Shown: one piece after another, positions 1-8,556 of the stretch
Layout of the letters: every line of letters starts with the position of its first letter
How positions within the stretch are numbered: position 1 is the first letter of the stretch
From: an uncultured Rhodoblastus sp.
GTDB taxonomy: Bacteria > Pseudomonadota > Alphaproteobacteria > Rhizobiales > Beijerinckiaceae
Assembly: GCF_903903185.1 (NCBI RefSeq)
Contig: NZ_CAIUXT010000171.1
Span: 1-54,169, forward strand
Length of the DNA stretch: 54,169 nucleotides
Direction of reading: 5' to 3'
Translations under genes and position numbers: made by a program
Notes under the pieces: model-generated
Database searches by the model: none
What the model saw: the letters and a program-made list of their open reading frames with translations, nothing else
What the model was told of the DNA's origin: nothing

Positions 1-661
1 CCCCGACGTGGTCGTTCCCGGCCTGATGGCGCTCGGGGAGGCGGCCTGCGTCTCGGTCCATGGCGCCAATCGCCTCGGCTCCAATTCGCTGATCGATCTG
101 GTGGTGTTCGGCCGCGCCGCCGGCCTGCGCGCCGCCGAAATCGTCAAGCCCGGCGCGACCCAGGACAATCTGCCGGAAAATTCCGCCGATCTCGCCTTGT
201 CGCGCCTCGACCATTACCGCCGCGCCAAGGGCGGCACGCCGACCGCCGAGCTGCGGCTGCGGATGCAGAAGGTGATGCAGAACAATTGCGCGGTCTATCG
301 CACCGGCGACGTGCTCGAAGAAGGCTCGAAGTTGATCCACGACGTCTGGAAGGCCCGCGACGACGTGCGCGTCACCGACCGGTCGCTGATCTGGAATTCC
401 GACCTCGTCGAGACGCTGGAATTCGACAATCTGATCGTCCAGGCGGTGGTGACGATGGATGGCGCCAACAACCGCAAGGAATCGCTCGGCGCCCACGCCC
501 GCGAGGATTTTGCCGACCGCGACGACGCCAACTGGATGAAACACACGTTGGCGACCATCGACGACGCCGCCAAGTCGGTGACGATCGATTACCGACCGGT
601 GCATAATTACACCATGACCGACGAAGTCAGCTACATCGAGCCGAAAGCGCGCGTGTACTGA
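1..661 (+). CDS. sdhA: Succinate dehydrogenase flavoprotein subunit, C-terminal part (5' end outside window)
   Basis: This is the C-terminal third of the FAD-binding subunit of respiratory complex II, which oxidises succinate to fumarate at the inner membrane. The reading frame is open from the left edge, so the gene is cut by the window. Visible family marks are the [11 protein letters not shown] segment and the basic C-terminal helical region ending [12 protein letters not shown]. sdhB follows after 85 bp on the same strand, as in the usual sdhCDAB order. Identity is firm from the conserved segments and the neighbour. Confidence 0.97.
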   Translation, partial: PDVVVPGLMALGEAACVSVHGANRLGSNSLIDLVVFGRAAGLRAAEIVKPGATQDNLPENSADLALSRLDHYRRAKGGTPTAELRLRMQKVMQNNCAVYRTGDVLEEGSKLIHDVWKARDDVRVTDRSLIWNSDLVETLEFDNLIVQAVVTMDGANNRKESLGAHAREDFADRDDANWMKHTLATIDDAAKSVTIDYRPVHNYTMTDEVSYIEPKARVY

Positions 662-746
662 GTTTTTTCCCGGCAGGGGTTTTTTAAAATGCCCCTTTGA
701 AGCGTTCTTTCGCCCGGCAAGGGTGAAAAGTGAGAGAGCAAGCCCA

Positions 747-1526
747 ATGGTCGAACTCGCACTGCCAAAAAATTCCGTGGTCGGCAAGGGCAAGATCTGG
801 CCCAAACCCGCCGGCGCCAACAACGTGACGGAATTCCAGATCTACCGCTGGAACCCGGACGACGGTCGCAACCCGTCGATCGATACCTATTATGTCGATC
901 GCGACGATTGCGGACCGATGGTGCTCGACGCCCTGCTCTATATCAAGAACAGCATCGATCCGACCCTGACCCTGCGCCGCTCGTGCCGCGAAGGCATTTG
1001 CGGCTCCTGCGCGATGAACATCGACGGAACCAACACGCTCGCCTGCACCCTGGCGATCGACGAGGCCAAGGCGCCGGTCAAGGTCTATCCGCTGCCGCAT
1101 ATGTCGGTGGTCAAGGATCTGGTGCCCGATCTGACCAATTTCTACGCCCAGCACGCGGCGATCGAGCCCTGGCTCAAGACGCAGACCCCGGCGCCGGAAA
1201 AGGAATGGCTGCAATCGCCTCAGGATCGCTCGAAACTCGACGGACTCTATGAGTGCATCCTCTGCGCCTGCTGCTCGACCTCCTGCCCGAGCTACTGGTG
1301 GAACGGCGACCGCTATCTCGGCCCCTCCGCGCTGCTGCAGGCCTATCGCTGGCTCATCGATTCGCGCGACGAATCGACGGGCGAGCGGCTCGACAATCTC
1401 GAAGACCCGTTCCGGCTCTATCGCTGCCACACCATCATGAATTGCGCCCGCGCCTGCCCGAAAAACCTCAACCCGGCCAAGGCGATCACCGAAATCAAGA
1501 ACATGATGATTTCGCGCCAGATCTGA
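747..1526 (+). CDS. sdhB: Succinate dehydrogenase iron-sulfur subunit
   Basis: SdhB passes electrons from FAD to ubiquinone through three Fe-S clusters. The protein has 259 residues, normal for the family. The [2Fe-2S] ligands lie in [10 protein letters not shown] near residue 82 with a further Cys in NTLAC. The [4Fe-4S] ligands are in [12 protein letters not shown] and the [3Fe-4S] ligands in [12 protein letters not shown]. The ATG at 747 was chosen over an in-frame GTG at 723 because MVELALPKN is a typical SdhB beginning and a purine-rich stretch (GAGAG) precedes it. It is probably co-transcribed with sdhA, and a hairpin terminator follows. Confidence 0.98.
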   Translation: MVELALPKNSVVGKGKIWPKPAGANNVTEFQIYRWNPDDGRNPSIDTYYVDRDDCGPMVLDALLYIKNSIDPTLTLRRSCREGICGSCAMNIDGTNTLACTLAIDEAKAPVKVYPLPHMSVVKDLVPDLTNFYAQHAAIEPWLKTQTPAPEKEWLQSPQDRSKLDGLYECILCACCSTSCPSYWWNGDRYLGPSALLQAYRWLIDSRDESTGERLDNLEDPFRLYRCHTIMNCARACPKNLNPAKAITEIKNMMISRQI

Positions 1527-1552
1527 AGCGCCGGCCCCATTGTCAAAAAAAC

Positions 1553-1583
1553 CAGCGCGCCGGACCAAACCGGCGCGTTGTTT
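1553..1583 (+). terminator. Hairpin terminator after sdhB
   Basis: An 8-bp perfect stem, CGCGCCGG (1556-1563) and CCGGCGCG (1570-1577), encloses a six-base loop. A short T-containing tail follows on the plus strand, and a run of A precedes it. It lies 30 bp after the sdhB stop and probably ends the sdh operon. Confidence 0.7.
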
Positions 1584-1629
1584 CGCTTCGCCCGCAATAA
1601 CGCCCTGTTGGAAAATGACGCAATTCATT

Positions 1630-1664
1630 AAAAAAAGCGCGCCTTTCTCGCGGCGCGCTTTTCT
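1630..1664 (-). terminator. Intrinsic terminator, bidirectional, serving the GNAT gene
   Basis: An 11-bp stem, AAAAGCGCGCC (1633-1643) and GGCGCGCTTTT (1652-1662), has an eight-base loop. Read on the minus strand it is followed by a clear T-run (the A-run at 1630-1636). It sits between the convergent sdhB and GNAT genes and can stop transcription from both sides. Confidence 0.82.
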
Positions 1665-1702
1665 AAACTGCGAGTCCCGTCGCCGAAGCGAACGGAGAAT
1701 TG

Positions 1703-2290
1703 TTACGCACGGGGCTGGAGCGAGAACACCCGGGTCTGCAAGTCCAGCATGGCCGTGGCGAAACTCGTCGCATTATCGGCGAATTCGCCCCAGACCGTGG
1801 CGGCGGAGGGTCCGCGCGCCACCATCCTGCCGGTCAGATCGTCGGTTTCGAAACGCAGGTCGGCCTCGAACTTGCGCGCCAGCGCCTGCATTGCGACATT
1901 GCGCGCAAGGCACGACATGTAGAGCGCGTCGGCGCGACGGTTGCGGGCCGCGCGCACGATGCGCGACATCAATTCGGTGCCGACGCCGCGACGCCGCCAC
2001 GCCTCTTCGACGCTGAACGCCGCTTCGACCGAACCGCCGATGATGTTATTGCCCACCGCCCGCAATTCGCCGGCGCCGCGCATCGTCCCATCGACATAAT
2101 ACCCATAGATGACGTCGTCGATACCGAAACACCGCTCGGCATAGCGAACCAGAAACGCATCATTGACCGCCATCGCAAAGCGGTCGAACCTGCTTTGAGT
2201 GTCGAGTCGCAGAAGGTGCTCCCGAAAGGCGGGAAGATCGGCAGGCCATAACCTGCGTATGACGCCGCCATGGATCATCGAATGTTCCAT
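1703..2290 (-). CDS. GNAT family N-acetyltransferase
   Basis: A 195-residue GNAT-fold acetyltransferase that would move an acetyl group from acetyl-CoA to an unidentified amine or protein. The acetyl-CoA pyrophosphate-binding loop is seen as EEAWRRRGVGTELMSRI (the R-x-x-G-x-G type motif), preceded by the strand ELRAVGNN. The ATG at 2290 is preceded by AAGGA at good distance, so an upstream in-frame start at 2392 is not needed. The gene ends at a strong terminator. It stands alone, 258 bp downstream of mutT on the same strand. The substrate cannot be deduced. Confidence 0.88.
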   Translation of the reverse strand: MEHSMIHGGVIRRLWPADLPAFREHLLRLDTQSRFDRFAMAVNDAFLVRYAERCFGIDDVIYGYYVDGTMRGAGELRAVGNNIIGGSVEAAFSVEEAWRRRGVGTELMSRIVRAARNRRADALYMSCLARNVAMQALARKFEADLRFETDDLTGRMVARGPSAATVWGEFADNATSFATAMLDLQTRVFSLQPRA

Positions 2291-2548
2291 GTGGTTGTTC
2301 CTTGTCTTTCCGCGGCGTAGAGCCGCTGTTGCACCCTGCCTCCCGAACGTTTCCCTTACCCGAATTATGCTGCAATGCAGCAAAAAGATCAAGCCCCAAG
2401 TTTGGGTAAATTATCGATCTCTTTTTTTGTCCCGATCTTGTCACAAATGCTAACACCGTCATTTCCCGCAAAAAAGGCAAGTAGAACAAAAGCGCAATCT
2501 TCAATGCTGCGTTGCAAAATATGAATTAATCCTTGCGACCTGAACGGT

Positions 2549-2974
2549 TTATGAACCGCCATGGCGCCCAGATCCGGGCAACAGGTCGATCAGCGAGGGA
2601 ATCAGCGGCGCGTCGGCCGGCGGCATGGGAATATCGCGCAATTGCCTCGCGTGGAGCCATTTGAGCGCCTGGCCCTCGCGCGGCGCCGCCAGTCCCTGCC
2701 AGCGGCGACAGACGTAAAGCGGCATCAAAAGATGAAAATCCTCGTAGGCATGACTGGCGAAAGTCAGCGGCGCGAGGCAGGCTTCCTTCACCTCGATGCC
2801 GAGTTCCTCGCGCAATTCGCGAATCAGCGCGGCCTCGGGCCGCTCGCCCACATCGACCTTGCCGCCGGGAAATTCCCAAAGACCGGCCAGTTGCTTGCCC
2901 GGCGGGCGCTGGGCGACGAGAATCCGGTCGTCGGCGTCGATCAGGGCGACGGCGACAACGAGCAGCAGTTTCAT
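2549..2974 (-). CDS. mutT: Nudix hydrolase, MutT type (8-oxo-dGTP diphosphatase)
   Basis: A 141-residue Nudix protein expected to hydrolyse 8-oxo-dGTP and so prevent A:T to C:G transversions. The full Nudix box is present: a GGKVDVGE start followed by REL-REELGI, with the metal-binding glutamates intact. It begins 16 bp after the argJ stop on the same strand, so the two are probably co-transcribed; the argJ-mutT order is common in alphaproteobacteria. Length and motif match MutT closely, although other (d)NTP substrates are possible for Nudix enzymes. Confidence 0.92.
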   Translation of the reverse strand: MKLLLVVAVALIDADDRILVAQRPPGKQLAGLWEFPGGKVDVGERPEAALIRELREELGIEVKEACLAPLTFASHAYEDFHLLMPLYVCRRWQGLAAPREGQALKWLHARQLRDIPMPPADAPLIPSLIDLLPGSGRHGGS

Positions 2975-2990
2975 TCGCGCCGCCCCGCCT

Positions 2991-4238
2991 TCAAGACCGG
3001 TAATCGCCGTTGATGGCGATATATTCCTTGGTCAGGTCACAGGTCCAGACTTTCGCCTTGCCCTTGTCGAGGCCGAGATTGACCCGGATCACGATCTTGT
3101 CCTGTTTCATCAGCGCCGACACCGCCGCCTCGTCGTAATTGGGATCGCGCAGGCCTTGATGGGCGACGCGGATGTCGCCGAACCAGATCGACAACAGGTC
3201 GCGCTCGGCCTTTTCGCCCGCCTTGCCGACCGCCATGACGACGCGGCCCCAATTGGCGTCCTCGCCGGCCACCGCCGTCTTGACCAGCGGCGAATTGGCG
3301 ATGGAAAAGGCGATTTTTTTGGCCGCCTTGTCGCTTTGCGCCCCGAAAACCTGCACTTCGACGAATTTGCGCGCGCCTTCGCCGTCGCGCGCCACCTGTT
3401 GCGCCAGATCGAGCAGCAGCGCGTCGAGCTTGTCGGCAAAATCGCGCAAAAGCTTGTCGTCGGCCTTCCTGATCCTTTTGGCGCCGCGCTTTTCCGCGGC
3501 GCCGGTGGCGAAAAGCAGCAAGGTGTCGGAGGTGGACGTGTCGCTGTCCACCGTCACCGAATTGAACGAGCCCTTCACGCCGCTCGTCAGCAGCTTTTGC
3601 AGCGCTTCCGGCGAAATGGCGGCGTCGGTGAAGACATAGGCCAGCATCGTCGCCATGTCCGGGGCGATCATGCCCGCGCCCTTGGCGAAGCCGTTGATCG
3701 TCACCTCGACCGCGCCGATTCTGGCGCGCGCCGTGGCGACTTTGGGAAAAGTGTCGGTGGTCATGATCGCCTTTGCCGCGTCGAGCCACCCTTCGGGACG
3801 CGCCCGCGCCGCAAGCTCGTCGAGCACGCCTTCGAATTTCGTCGCGTCGAGCGGTTCGCCGATCACCCCGGTGCTGCTGAGGAAAATCTCGTCCTCGTCG
3901 GCGCCGACCGCCCTGGCGGCCAATTTCGCGGTCAATTCCGTCGCTTCCCGCCCGAGTTTGCCGGTGAAGGCGTTGGCGTTGCCCGAATTGACCACCAAAG
4001 CGCGCGCCATGCCATGGTGAAGGTTCTTCCGGCACCAGTCCACCGGCGCCGAGGGGCATTTGGAGGTGGTGAACACCCCGGCGACCGAGGCGCCCCTTTC
4101 GAAAACCGCCAGCATCACGTCGGTGCGACCCTGGTAGCGAATGCCCGCCGCGCCGGTCGCCAGCCGCACGCCGTCGATGGCCGGCAGTTCGGCGAAATTT
4201 TTCGGCGCAAGCGGAGAGACGTGAGCGGCGGCGGCCAT
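2991..4238 (-). CDS. argJ: Bifunctional glutamate N-acetyltransferase / amino-acid acetyltransferase
   Basis: ArgJ moves the acetyl group from N-acetylornithine to glutamate and so recycles acetyl in arginine synthesis; many forms also acetylate glutamate from acetyl-CoA. The protein has 415 residues, the normal precursor length. The self-cleavage site is recognisable at [16 protein letters not shown], where the Thr becomes the N-terminal nucleophile of the beta chain. [17 protein letters not shown] is also typical. AGGAC lies eight bases before the ATG. The gene follows a parvulin gene, but an intrinsic terminator separates them, so it probably has its own promoter and is transcribed with mutT. 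Confidence 0.97.
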   Translation of the reverse strand: MAAAAHVSPLAPKNFAELPAIDGVRLATGAAGIRYQGRTDVMLAVFERGASVAGVFTTSKCPSAPVDWCRKNLHHGMARALVVNSGNANAFTGKLGREATELTAKLAARAVGADEDEIFLSSTGVIGEPLDATKFEGVLDELAARARPEGWLDAAKAIMTTDTFPKVATARARIGAVEVTINGFAKGAGMIAPDMATMLAYVFTDAAISPEALQKLLTSGVKGSFNSVTVDSDTSTSDTLLLFATGAAEKRGAKRIRKADDKLLRDFADKLDALLLDLAQQVARDGEGARKFVEVQVFGAQSDKAAKKIAFSIANSPLVKTAVAGEDANWGRVVMAVGKAGEKAERDLLSIWFGDIRVAHQGLRDPNYDEAAVSALMKQDKIVIRVNLGLDKGKAKVWTCDLTKEYIAINGDYRS

Positions 4239-4390
4239 GGCTTTGTCCTGACGTTTCGATCACGCGGGATTTGCGTCGGTCCATGCCGCGGCGTCAAGAC
4301 GCTTTGACGACGCGGAGACGAAAATCGCGCGGCGCTCGCGCAGGCCATGCTCGAACGCATGTTGGCGCCGCAACATCCGGGGGCGATCCC

Positions 4391-4425
4391 GGCACGCAAA
4401 GCAAAGCCCCGCCGAAGCGGGGCTT
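4391..4425 (-). terminator. Intrinsic terminator after the parvulin gene
   Basis: A 9-bp perfect stem, AAGCCCCGC (4404-4412) and GCGGGGCTT (4417-4425), has a four-base loop that reads C(TTCG)G on the minus strand, the stable UUCG tetraloop. A T-rich tail follows. It ends the foldase transcript 33 bp after the stop. Confidence 0.85.
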
Positions 4426-4457
4426 CCCTTGAAATTTATAGTCGCGGGGCGAAAAAC

Positions 4458-5327
4458 TTACTTCTTCGGGACGACGGTAGGCTTGGCGGGCTCAGCCGGC
4501 GCCGGTTCGTCGGCGCGCGTGATCTTCGCGCCTTCGCGCAACTTGACGATGGCCTCGCTCTGCGCCTTCTGCGCGACGAAATGTTCGAGCTGGTCCTTGA
4601 CCTGATCCATCGGCGGGAAGCCGCGCTCGCGGACTTCGAGCACCTTGATCACATGCCAGCCGAACTGGGTCTTGACCGGGTCCGACACTTCGCCCGCCTT
4701 GAGCTTGAAGGCGGCGTCGGCGAATTCCGGCACCATGCGATCCCGGGTGAAGAAGCCGAGATCGCCGCCCTTCGAGCCGGGATCCTTGGACAATTGGTCG
4801 GCCAGCTTGCCGAAATCCTCGCCGGCCTTGAGGCGCTTTTCGACGGTCTTGGCCTCTTCCTCGGTGGGAACCAGAATATGCAGGGCGTGAACTTCGACTT
4901 CCGGCTTCTGCGCCTTGGCGGCCTCGTCATAGGTCGCCTTCATCGCCGCCTCGGTCACGCTGCTCTTGGCGATGACGCCAAGAAAGCTCTCCATCAGCAG
5001 TTTTTCGCGGAAATAGGCGAGCTTCTTCTGGAAATCGGGGGTCGCGTCGAGCTTGTCGGCGATGGCTTTCTGGGTGACCAGTTTCACGTCGATCAGATAA
5101 TCGAGCAAGGCCTTGTCGCGCGCCGCGTCGTTCATCTGCTTGGGCAGGGTCGAGCCGACGTCGTCGCGCGCGGTGGCGAGATCGGCGTCGGTGATATCGG
5201 CGCCATTGACCGTCGCCAGCACTTTCGCCGAAGCCTGGACTTGGCCGAGCGCCAGCGCCGAGGCGCACAACGTAACAACGAGGGCGGCGCGACGCGCACC
5301 GGTGAAGAGGGATTTGAAATGGACCAT
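4458..5327 (-). CDS. Periplasmic peptidyl-prolyl cis-trans isomerase, parvulin type
   Basis: A 289-residue exported foldase (PrsA/SurA/PpiD-like) that isomerises prolyl bonds in secreted proteins. A signal peptide is clear at the N-terminus, with a basic start, a hydrophobic ALVVTLCASALAL core and a cleavage region near VQASA. An N-terminal SurA-like helical region is followed by one PpiC domain carrying VHALHILV, GGDLGFFTRDRMVPEFADA and FGWHVIKV. The C-terminus is Pro/Ala-rich. The ATG at 5327 puts the signal peptide at the right place, with GGAG about 14 bases upstream. A terminator separates it from argJ. Confidence 0.93.
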   Translation of the reverse strand: MVHFKSLFTGARRAALVVTLCASALALGQVQASAKVLATVNGADITDADLATARDDVGSTLPKQMNDAARDKALLDYLIDVKLVTQKAIADKLDATPDFQKKLAYFREKLLMESFLGVIAKSSVTEAAMKATYDEAAKAQKPEVEVHALHILVPTEEEAKTVEKRLKAGEDFGKLADQLSKDPGSKGGDLGFFTRDRMVPEFADAAFKLKAGEVSDPVKTQFGWHVIKVLEVRERGFPPMDQVKDQLEHFVAQKAQSEAIVKLREGAKITRADEPAPAEPAKPTVVPKK

Positions 5328-5722
5328 TTTCAGGCTCGAAGCTCCGGTTGAAAAATAATCCGAACCTTTCCCATCGGAACGATTCGGGCGCAAGACGGCG
5401 CCGTTCAATCGGACGGGCGCCGCCTTGCCGGTCGGCTCGAGCCATCCCCCGGCCACACCTGTCGGCCGGCAGGATGACGCCCCCCGGCGGCAAACTGGCG
5501 CGCTGTTCTGCCCCAAAATGCGCGCCGCGACAAGCGCCGCGACGCAGGATAACCTTGTTGGCCCGCGTCCAGGGAACATCGGTTCGCCTGACGCGTCCGA
5601 TCCTCGCGTTTTTTTGAACTTTTTCCTCACGCAAACCGGCGCCCGCCTGGCTCGAAAACGCGCTTAAGGCCCGATTGCGCCGCGCGCCTCGATGGTTTAG
5701 ACCTTTTGCTTCACACAGAGAC
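5328..5722. other. Intergenic region between divergent parvulin and small membrane protein genes
   Basis: This 395-bp region must hold both divergent promoters. I see no convincing coding sequence, repeat or strong dyad in it. Confidence 0.6.
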
Positions 5723-5965
5723 ATGACCTTGGCGGAACAAAAACCCATCAACTGGACCAATGCGCGGACGCTGATCGCTTTGGCGATTCTCGTCGGCACG
5801 GAACTCGTCGGCGCCTCCTGGGCGGCGGGCTGGGCGCTCGGCGGCCTGTTTCAACTCGGCCCCACCGTCGGCCACGCGTTCGAAGCGGTGTTTATCGCGA
5901 TAGGTTTCGTCGGCCTGTATTATTTCATGCGCGCGGCTGTCGCCCATGAGCCTTTCCGGAACTGA
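5723..5965 (+). CDS. Small two-helix membrane protein, function unknown
   Basis: An 80-residue protein with two predicted membrane segments, TLIALAILVGTELVGASWAAGWAL and FEAVFIAIGFVGLYYFM (given in part), joined by a short loop. The ATG at 5723 was chosen because the hydrophilic start MTLAEQKPINW precedes the first helix, with AGAG just upstream. It lies 41 bp before opgD on the same strand and may share its transcript. I do not recognise a family. Confidence 0.7.
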   Translation: MTLAEQKPINWTNARTLIALAILVGTELVGASWAAGWALGGLFQLGPTVGHAFEAVFIAIGFVGLYYFMRAAVAHEPFRN

Positions 5966-6006
5966 TTTCCCGCCCCCCTTCGCCTGACGCAAAAAGAATC
6001 CGCCTC

Positions 6007-7602
6007 ATGCCGAATCCTGTCGATCGCCGCCATTTCTGCCAATCGCTCACCTTTGCCGCCGCCGCCGGGATCGTCGCCGGCGGTTCAGGCGCCGTCGCCG
6101 CCACGCCCGGCCTCAAATACGGACCCGTCGCGCCCTTTTCCTTCGACGCCCTGAAGGCGGAAGCGAAAAAACTCGTCGGACAGCCGTTCGAGCCAAGGGT
6201 TTCCGCGGACAAGGAGCTGATCGAAAAGCTCGACTACGACGTCTGGGGCAAAATCCATTACAAGCCGGACTTTGCCCTTTATGCCGAGGGGCCGGAGCGT
6301 TTCCCGGTCGAATTCTATCATCTCGGCCTGTTCTTCAAAAAACCGGTGCGCATGTTCCGCGTTGACGGGAGCCAGTCGCGCGAAATCCTCTACGACCCGT
6401 CCTATTTCGACATGCCGGCGGATTCGCTGGCGCGCAAACTGCCCGCCAATGCCGGGTTCGCCGGCTTTCGCGTGCACGAGCCCAAGGGCGGGCCGATCGA
6501 CTGGCGCAAGGACGGCGGCGCGGACTGGGCATCCTTTCTGGGCGCCTCCTATTTCCGCACCATCGGCGAATTTCATCAGCCGGGTCTTTCTGCGCGCGGG
6601 GTCGCGCTCGACACATGGGTCGCTGGGCGCAACGAGGAGTTTCCCGATTTCACCCGGGTCTATATCGGCCCGGAAACCGAAGACGGTGTGATCGTCCACG
6701 CCTTGCTGGAAGGGCCCGCCATCGTAGGCGCCTTCCGCTTCCTCATGCGCCGTCTGAAACATGTCGAGATCGACGTGGACAGCCAGCTTTTCCTGCGCGG
6801 CAGTATCGTGCGGTTCGGCGTCGCCCCTCTGACCTCGATGTACTGGTTTTCCGAGACCCGCAAGCCGGAAGGGGCGGACTGGCGCCCCGAGGTGCACGAT
6901 TCGGACGGGCTGGCCTTGTGGACAGGCGCCGGCGAACGGCTCTGGCGCCCGCTCAACAATCCGCCGCGCGTCATGGCCTCGGCTTTCGTTGACAATAATA
7001 TCAAGGGCTTCGGCCTTTCGCAGCGCGACCGTAACTTCGATCACTATCTCGATGGCGTCCGCTACGATCTGAGGCCGACGGTCTGGGTCGAACCCAAGGG
7101 CGATTGGGGCAAGGGGTCGATCCATCTCGTCGAAATTCCGACCGACGACGAGATCTACGACAATATCGTCGCCATGTGGGTTCCCGCCGAGCCCGCCGCC
7201 GCGGGCTCCGTGTTCGATTTCTCCTACCGGCTCTATTGGCAGGCCGAAGAGCCCTTTCCGAGCGGGCTCGCCCGCGTCGTCGCCACGCGCCTTGGCAATG
7301 GCGGCCAGGCCGGCCAGCCCCGCCCCAAGGGCTTCAGGAAATTCATGATCGAGTTTCTCGGCGGCGGCCTGTCCGACCTGCCCAAGGGCACCAAGCCGGA
7401 ACTGGAAGTCTCCGCCTCGCGCGGCACTTTCGGCAATTACCGTTTCCTTGAGGCCGCGCCCGACGATGTCCCCGGCCATTGGCGGGCGCAATTCGACCTC
7501 GGCAATATCGAAGGCAAGGATCCCGTCGAATTGCGGGCCTTCCTGAAGCTCGGCGACAAGGTCCTGTCGGAAACCTGGATTTTCCAATATCATCCGTTCT
7601 GA
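6007..7602 (+). CDS. opgD: Glucan biosynthesis protein, OpgD/MdoG family, Tat-exported
   Basis: A 531-residue periplasmic protein that shapes osmoregulated periplasmic glucans. It matches the MdoG/OpgD family over its length: FSFDALKAEAKKL near the start, YDVWGKIHYKPD, and RDRNFDHYLDG with PTVWVEP in the core. The N-terminus has a Tat-type signal (DRRHFCQS followed by an Ala-rich core and AVAA), as in OpgD rather than Sec-exported OpgG, so the D assignment is preferred. No glucosyltransferase gene (opgH or ndvB type) is in the window. Confidence 0.93.
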   Translation: MPNPVDRRHFCQSLTFAAAAGIVAGGSGAVAATPGLKYGPVAPFSFDALKAEAKKLVGQPFEPRVSADKELIEKLDYDVWGKIHYKPDFALYAEGPERFPVEFYHLGLFFKKPVRMFRVDGSQSREILYDPSYFDMPADSLARKLPANAGFAGFRVHEPKGGPIDWRKDGGADWASFLGASYFRTIGEFHQPGLSARGVALDTWVAGRNEEFPDFTRVYIGPETEDGVIVHALLEGPAIVGAFRFLMRRLKHVEIDVDSQLFLRGSIVRFGVAPLTSMYWFSETRKPEGADWRPEVHDSDGLALWTGAGERLWRPLNNPPRVMASAFVDNNIKGFGLSQRDRNFDHYLDGVRYDLRPTVWVEPKGDWGKGSIHLVEIPTDDEIYDNIVAMWVPAEPAAAGSVFDFSYRLYWQAEEPFPSGLARVVATRLGNGGQAGQPRPKGFRKFMIEFLGGGLSDLPKGTKPELEVSASRGTFGNYRFLEAAPDDVPGHWRAQFDLGNIEGKDPVELRAFLKLGDKVLSETWIFQYHPF

Positions 7603-7636
7603 ACGGGAAAAAAATCCAGGCGGGAGCAGCAGCCAG

Positions 7637-7789
7637 ATGCGCGCCGAACACCATGCGCACAGCCACGAGGCGCGGGGGCGCAAGGCCGCCGCGTTTTCGC
7701 TGTTGCGTCTGTCCGCCGCGCAAAGGCTGGCGATTGTGTCGTTAGCCGTCGCCGCCCTGTGGGCCGGCGTCTATTGGGCGCTGTCATGA
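7637..7789 (+). CDS. 50-codon His-rich single-helix membrane protein, coupled to the ABC ATPase
   Basis: A short gene encoding 50 residues. The N-terminus is histidine-rich (MRAEHHAHSHEARGRK), followed by one membrane helix (LAIVSLAVAALWAGVYWAL). GGGAG lies upstream near 7622. Its stop overlaps the next start as ATGA (7786-7789), a strong sign of translational coupling with the ABC ATPase. Histidines before a membrane helix suggest metal binding, but that is inference. No family is recognised. The alternative is a chance open frame, made less likely by the overlap, RBS and helix. Confidence 0.65.
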   Translation: MRAEHHAHSHEARGRKAAAFSLLRLSAAQRLAIVSLAVAALWAGVYWALS

Positions 7790-8529
7790 CCGACAAGACC
7801 ATCCGGTTGCGCAATCTGACGCTTGGCTACGACCGCCATCCCGCCGTGCACCATCTCGACGGCGAGATCGCGCCGGGCGCGCTGCTGGCGGTCTGCGGTC
7901 CCAATGGCGCCGGCAAATCGACTTTGCTCAAAGCCCTGACAGGGGTCTTGAAGCCGATGGGCGGGTCCATCGATTTCGGCGCCGCGCGGCCGCGCGACAT
8001 CGCCTATCTGCCTCAGGCGGCGCAGATCGACGCCGGCTTTCCGATCGATGTTTTCGACATGGCCGCGATGGGCCTGTGGCGGCGCATCGGGCTGTTCGGC
8101 GGCATGACGCGCGCCGACGAACAAAGCGTCCGCGACGCGCTCGAAACCGTCGGCATGTCGGGCTTCGAGCGGCGCCCGATCGGCGCGCTGTCGGGCGGGC
8201 AGGCGCAGCGCCTGCTGTTCGCGCGGCTGCTGCTGCAGGACGCGCCGATCATCCTGCTCGACGAGCCTTTCGCGGCGATCGACGAGCGCACGGTGAGCGA
8301 TCTCCTGCGCCTGATCGCGCAATGGCATGGCGAGGGCCGCACCATCGTCGCGGTGCTGCACGATTATGACCTCGTGCGCGCGCATTTCCCCGACTGCCTG
8401 TTGCTGGCGCGCGAGAAAATCGCCTGGGGGCCGGCCGAAGCGGCGCTCGGCCCGGAAAATCTCGGCCGCGCCCGCCGCCTGATCCAGGCTTTCGACGATT
8501 CCGCCGGCGCCTGCGAGCGGGTCGCCTGA
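7786..8529 (+). CDS. ABC transporter ATP-binding protein, metal (Zn/Mn) type
   Basis: A 247-residue nucleotide-binding subunit most like the ZnuC/AztA/MntB group. It has Walker A GPNGAGKST, Q-loop AYLPQAAQID, signature LSGGQAQRLLFAR, Walker B IILLDEP and the switch His in AVLHDYD. The ATG at 7786 overlaps the stop of the His-rich gene. Unusually, no permease or binding-protein gene adjoins it; the next gene is a WD40 propeller. The metal assignment rests on family resemblance and the His-rich partner. Confidence 0.85.
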   Translation: MTDKTIRLRNLTLGYDRHPAVHHLDGEIAPGALLAVCGPNGAGKSTLLKALTGVLKPMGGSIDFGAARPRDIAYLPQAAQIDAGFPIDVFDMAAMGLWRRIGLFGGMTRADEQSVRDALETVGMSGFERRPIGALSGGQAQRLLFARLLLQDAPIILLDEPFAAIDERTVSDLLRLIAQWHGEGRTIVAVLHDYDLVRAHFPDCLLLAREKIAWGPAEAALGPENLGRARRLIQAFDDSAGACERVA

Positions 8530-8556
8530 ACTCCCGCCGATTTGGATTTTTTCTCG

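Noticed and set aside
6085-7683. 532-codon antisense frame opposite opgD
   Set aside because: The opgD frame has full family conservation; the antisense product has no recognisable domain.
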